Notes under the pieces: generated by a model
Seen by the model: the letters and a program-made list of their open reading frames with translations, nothing else
Databases searched by the model: none
Told to the model about the DNA's origin: nothing
Translations under genes and position numbers: made by a program
Shown: positions 62,288 to 64,000 of the stretch, piece by piece
How the letters are laid out: each line of letters starts with the position of its first letter
How positions within the stretch are numbered: position 1 is the first letter of the stretch
From: Swaminathania salitolerans
Lineage (GTDB): Bacteria; Pseudomonadota; Alphaproteobacteria; Acetobacterales; Acetobacteraceae
Reading direction: 5' to 3'
DNA: 64,000 bases
NCBI RefSeq assembly: GCF_007988945.1
Contig: NZ_BJVC01000001.1
Span: 62,001-126,000, forward strand

Positions 62288-62701
62288 TCAGTCCATCGGG
62301 ATCGCGACGGCCAGACCAGCCGCCATCGAGCCGTGGCCGCGCCTCTGATCGTTGACAGCGGCCCCTCCGCTCAGGGCGTCTCCCACGACATGATGGTTCC
62401 GTCTGAAGAAGTCGGGGCGGATCTGCGCGGCATTGTCGGATACGCGCTCCCTGGGAGCGTCGATCTCGTCATCGGGCAGGGGGGCATCCGTGAAGGCGCC
62501 GGGGGCCGTGACCGCCCTGGCGGTCGCACGCAATGTCGCCTGTCTGATGAGGGGTTCGACCGCATCGCGGGGAGTGAGCGTATAGGGTGCTGCGGAAGAA
62601 AATCCGGATTTCGCCGCATCGTGCTGCGGTGTGGCGGCGTCGGCGCCATGCAGGGCGAGAGGGAGTGTCAAGCCGACGATCAGCGCAGGTCCAAGGCGCA
62701 T
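62288..62701 (-). CDS. Small secreted hypothetical protein
   Basis: The 137-residue product has a signal peptide ending near GADAAT and GGAGGG eight bases before its ATG. The mature part (about 115 residues) has no recognised domain: it is rich in alanine, arginine and aspartate, with PLIRQATLRATARAV and DFFRRNHHVVGDALSGG. It is convergent with the secretion transporter, ending about 140 bases from it, and precedes the end of pgk. Confidence 0.65.
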   Translation of the reverse strand: MRLGPALIVGLTLPLALHGADAATPQHDAAKSGFSSAAPYTLTPRDAVEPLIRQATLRATARAVTAPGAFTDAPLPDDEIDAPRERVSDNAAQIRPDFFRRNHHVVGDALSGGAAVNDQRRGHGSMAAGLAVAIPMD

Positions 62702-62841
62702 CGCGTCGCCCTCCGTGCCGTTTCAGGATACGGAATCAGTATCGAAGGGCAGGGAGGGAAAGCAAACGGAAAGGGGCGATTGTATCAGAAGGAAACCAAA
62801 CGTGATGCAACCGCCCCCGGTCGTTCTGTCCGGGCTGGAAA

Positions 62842-64000
62842 TCAGACCGGGAAGACGTGGCGCGCGGCATCCGTCAGGACCGCGATCCCGGGCAGGAGCT
62901 TGCCTTCGAGCCATTCGAGGAACGCGCCGCCCGCCGTGGAGACATAGGTCATCCTGTCAGCGACTCCGGCATGACGCAGCGCCGAGACGGTATCGCCACC
63001 ACCGGCGATGGTCTTGAGCTTTCCTTCGTCGGTCAGGGCGGCCGCCTTGCGGGCGACAGCGACTGTCGCGGCGTCGAACGGAGCGATCTCGAAGGCGCCG
63101 AGCGGACCGTTCCAGACGAGCGTCCTGAGGGTTTCCAGTTTCGACTCGATCAGCGCGACGGTTTCCGGTCCGGCATCCAGAATCATGGCGTCGTCCGGCA
63201 CCCGGTCGATCGCGACGACTTCGGAGGGGGCGCCTGCGCGGAATTCCCGGGCGATGACAGCATCGACGGGCAGGACGATCTCGCATCCACCGGCGCGCGC
63301 CTGATCGAGAATCTTCCGGGCCGTGTCGTGCATCTCGGCTTCCTGGAGCGAGGTGCCGACAGCGACACCCTGCGCGGCCAGGAACGTGTTGGCCATCGCG
63401 CCGCCGATGAACAGCACATCGACCTTGCCGATGACGTTGCCGATCAGATCGAGCTTGGTCGAGATCTTCGCACCCCCGATCAGGGCACCGACGGGACGCT
63501 CCGGCTTTTCGAGCGCGGCCGAGAGAGCGTTCAGCTCCGCTTCCATCAGGCGACCGGCAAAGGATGGCAGATGGCGGGCCAGTCCTTCGGTCGAGGCATG
63601 GGCGCGATGCGCGGCAGAGAACGCGTCATTGACGTAGTAATCGCCGAGACGGGCCATCATGGCCGTGAATGCGGCGTCGTTCTTTTCCTCGCCGGCGTGG
63701 AAGCGCGTGTTCTCCAGAACGAGAACCTCGCCATCCTTGAGGGAAGCCACAGCTTCCTCAGCCTTGGGGCCGACGCATTCGGGAACGAAGTGAACCTTGT
63801 GCTGGATCTTCGATTCCAGCATCTCGGCGACCGGGGCGAGAGACATGCTGGGCACGACCTGGCCTTTCGGTCGATCGAAATGACTCAGCACGATGACGCG
63901 CGCTCCCTTGTCGGCGAGCTCGCAGATCGTCGGAATCACCCTGTCGATCCGCGTCGTATCCGTGATCGCGCCTTCGCGCACCGGGACGTTGAGGTCGGCG
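62842..64000 (-). CDS. pgk: Phosphoglycerate kinase, N-terminus outside the window
   Basis: This glycolytic enzyme transfers phosphate from 1,3-bisphosphoglycerate to ADP. The visible part starts mid-way through the ADLNVPV motif at the window edge. It contains HFDRPKG, LLENTRFH-type sequence ([17 protein letters not shown]), [28 protein letters not shown] and [13 protein letters not shown]. Only the first roughly 20 codons are missing. It is leftward and ends next to the small secreted gene. Confidence 0.96.
   Translation of the reverse strand, partial: ADLNVPVREGAITDTTRIDRVIPTICELADKGARVIVLSHFDRPKGQVVPSMSLAPVAEMLESKIQHKVHFVPECVGPKAEEAVASLKDGEVLVLENTRFHAGEEKNDAAFTAMMARLGDYYVNDAFSAAHRAHASTEGLARHLPSFAGRLMEAELNALSAALEKPERPVGALIGGAKISTKLDLIGNVIGKVDVLFIGGAMANTFLAAQGVAVGTSLQEAEMHDTARKILDQARAGGCEIVLPVDAVIAREFRAGAPSEVVAIDRVPDDAMILDAGPETVALIESKLETLRTLVWNGPLGAFEIAPFDAATVAVARKAAALTDEGKLKTIAGGGDTVSALRHAGVADRMTYVSTAGGAFLEWLEGKLLPGIAVLTDAARHVFPV

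Overview
This GC-rich window looks like chromosome from an alphaproteobacterium of the acetic acid bacteria (Acetobacteraceae). The evidence is the high-GC housekeeping genes of alphaproteobacterial type, the alphaproteobacterial lipoprotein family DUF3035, a MutL carrying the endonuclease motif, two Hint_2 proteins of the kind common in acetic acid bacteria, and an alphaproteobacterial pyrB-linked dihydroorotase-like protein. I did not assign a genus. No rRNA, tRNA or CRISPR array was seen. The window starts just upstream of ileS and ends inside pgk.

Layout. (1) 1-6.1 kb: ileS, lspA, a DUF3035 lipoprotein and mutL on the plus strand. (2) 6.1-10.6 kb: yfdX, an EamA exporter, parE and a secreted hypothetical on the minus strand. 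(3) 10.9-15.3 kb: a lipoprotein, a divergent Rrf2 regulator/cysteine synthase pair with a candidate operator, and the first Hint-domain protein. (4) 15.4-17.25 kb: a decayed IS1595-like element with terminal inverted repeats, a dead transposase and an intact P63C-domain passenger gene, lying against the ompA terminator. (5) 17.35-29.2 kb: an OmpA-family gene, then a compact leftward cluster gltX-pyrB-pyrC'-plsY-dprA-topA-S41 protease-DUF1491 with overlapping or nearly touching genes. (6) 29.2-34.8 kb: a hairpin-rich non-coding block ending in a terminator, a purine nucleoside permease, comEC, a Na+/H+ antiporter and a DUF1330 gene. (7) 35-44.8 kb: the second Hint-domain protein, nth, an ABC exporter, a LysE exporter, a PL7-like secreted protein, rdgB, rph, a MOSC protein and hrcA. 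(8) 44.9-48 kb: an iron-storage pair, bfd and bfr, with matching inverted repeats in their promoter regions, then a DEAD-box helicase. (9) 48.2-56.4 kb: a FUSC transporter, a sugar isomerase/epimerase, a methyltransferase, a short luciferase-like protein, and the operon dapF-mtaB-ftsY. (10) 56.6-64 kb: a TonB-dependent receptor with a leader hairpin, a small exported protein overlapping a two-partner-secretion transporter, a small secreted protein, and the 3' part of pgk.

Themes. Many genes are joined by ATGA, GTGA or TGATG junctions, which suggests tight translational coupling. DNA uptake and recombination genes (dprA, comEC) lie within about 8 kb of each other. Short tandem repeats (9, 12, 14, 15 and 39 bp units) recur both in intergenic gaps and in frame inside disordered protein segments, at nine or more places. 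The least explained items are the paired Hint-domain proteins with a shared C-terminal domain, the transporter with no visible large substrate gene, the hairpin block upstream of gltX, and the IS element that kept its passenger gene but lost its transposase.
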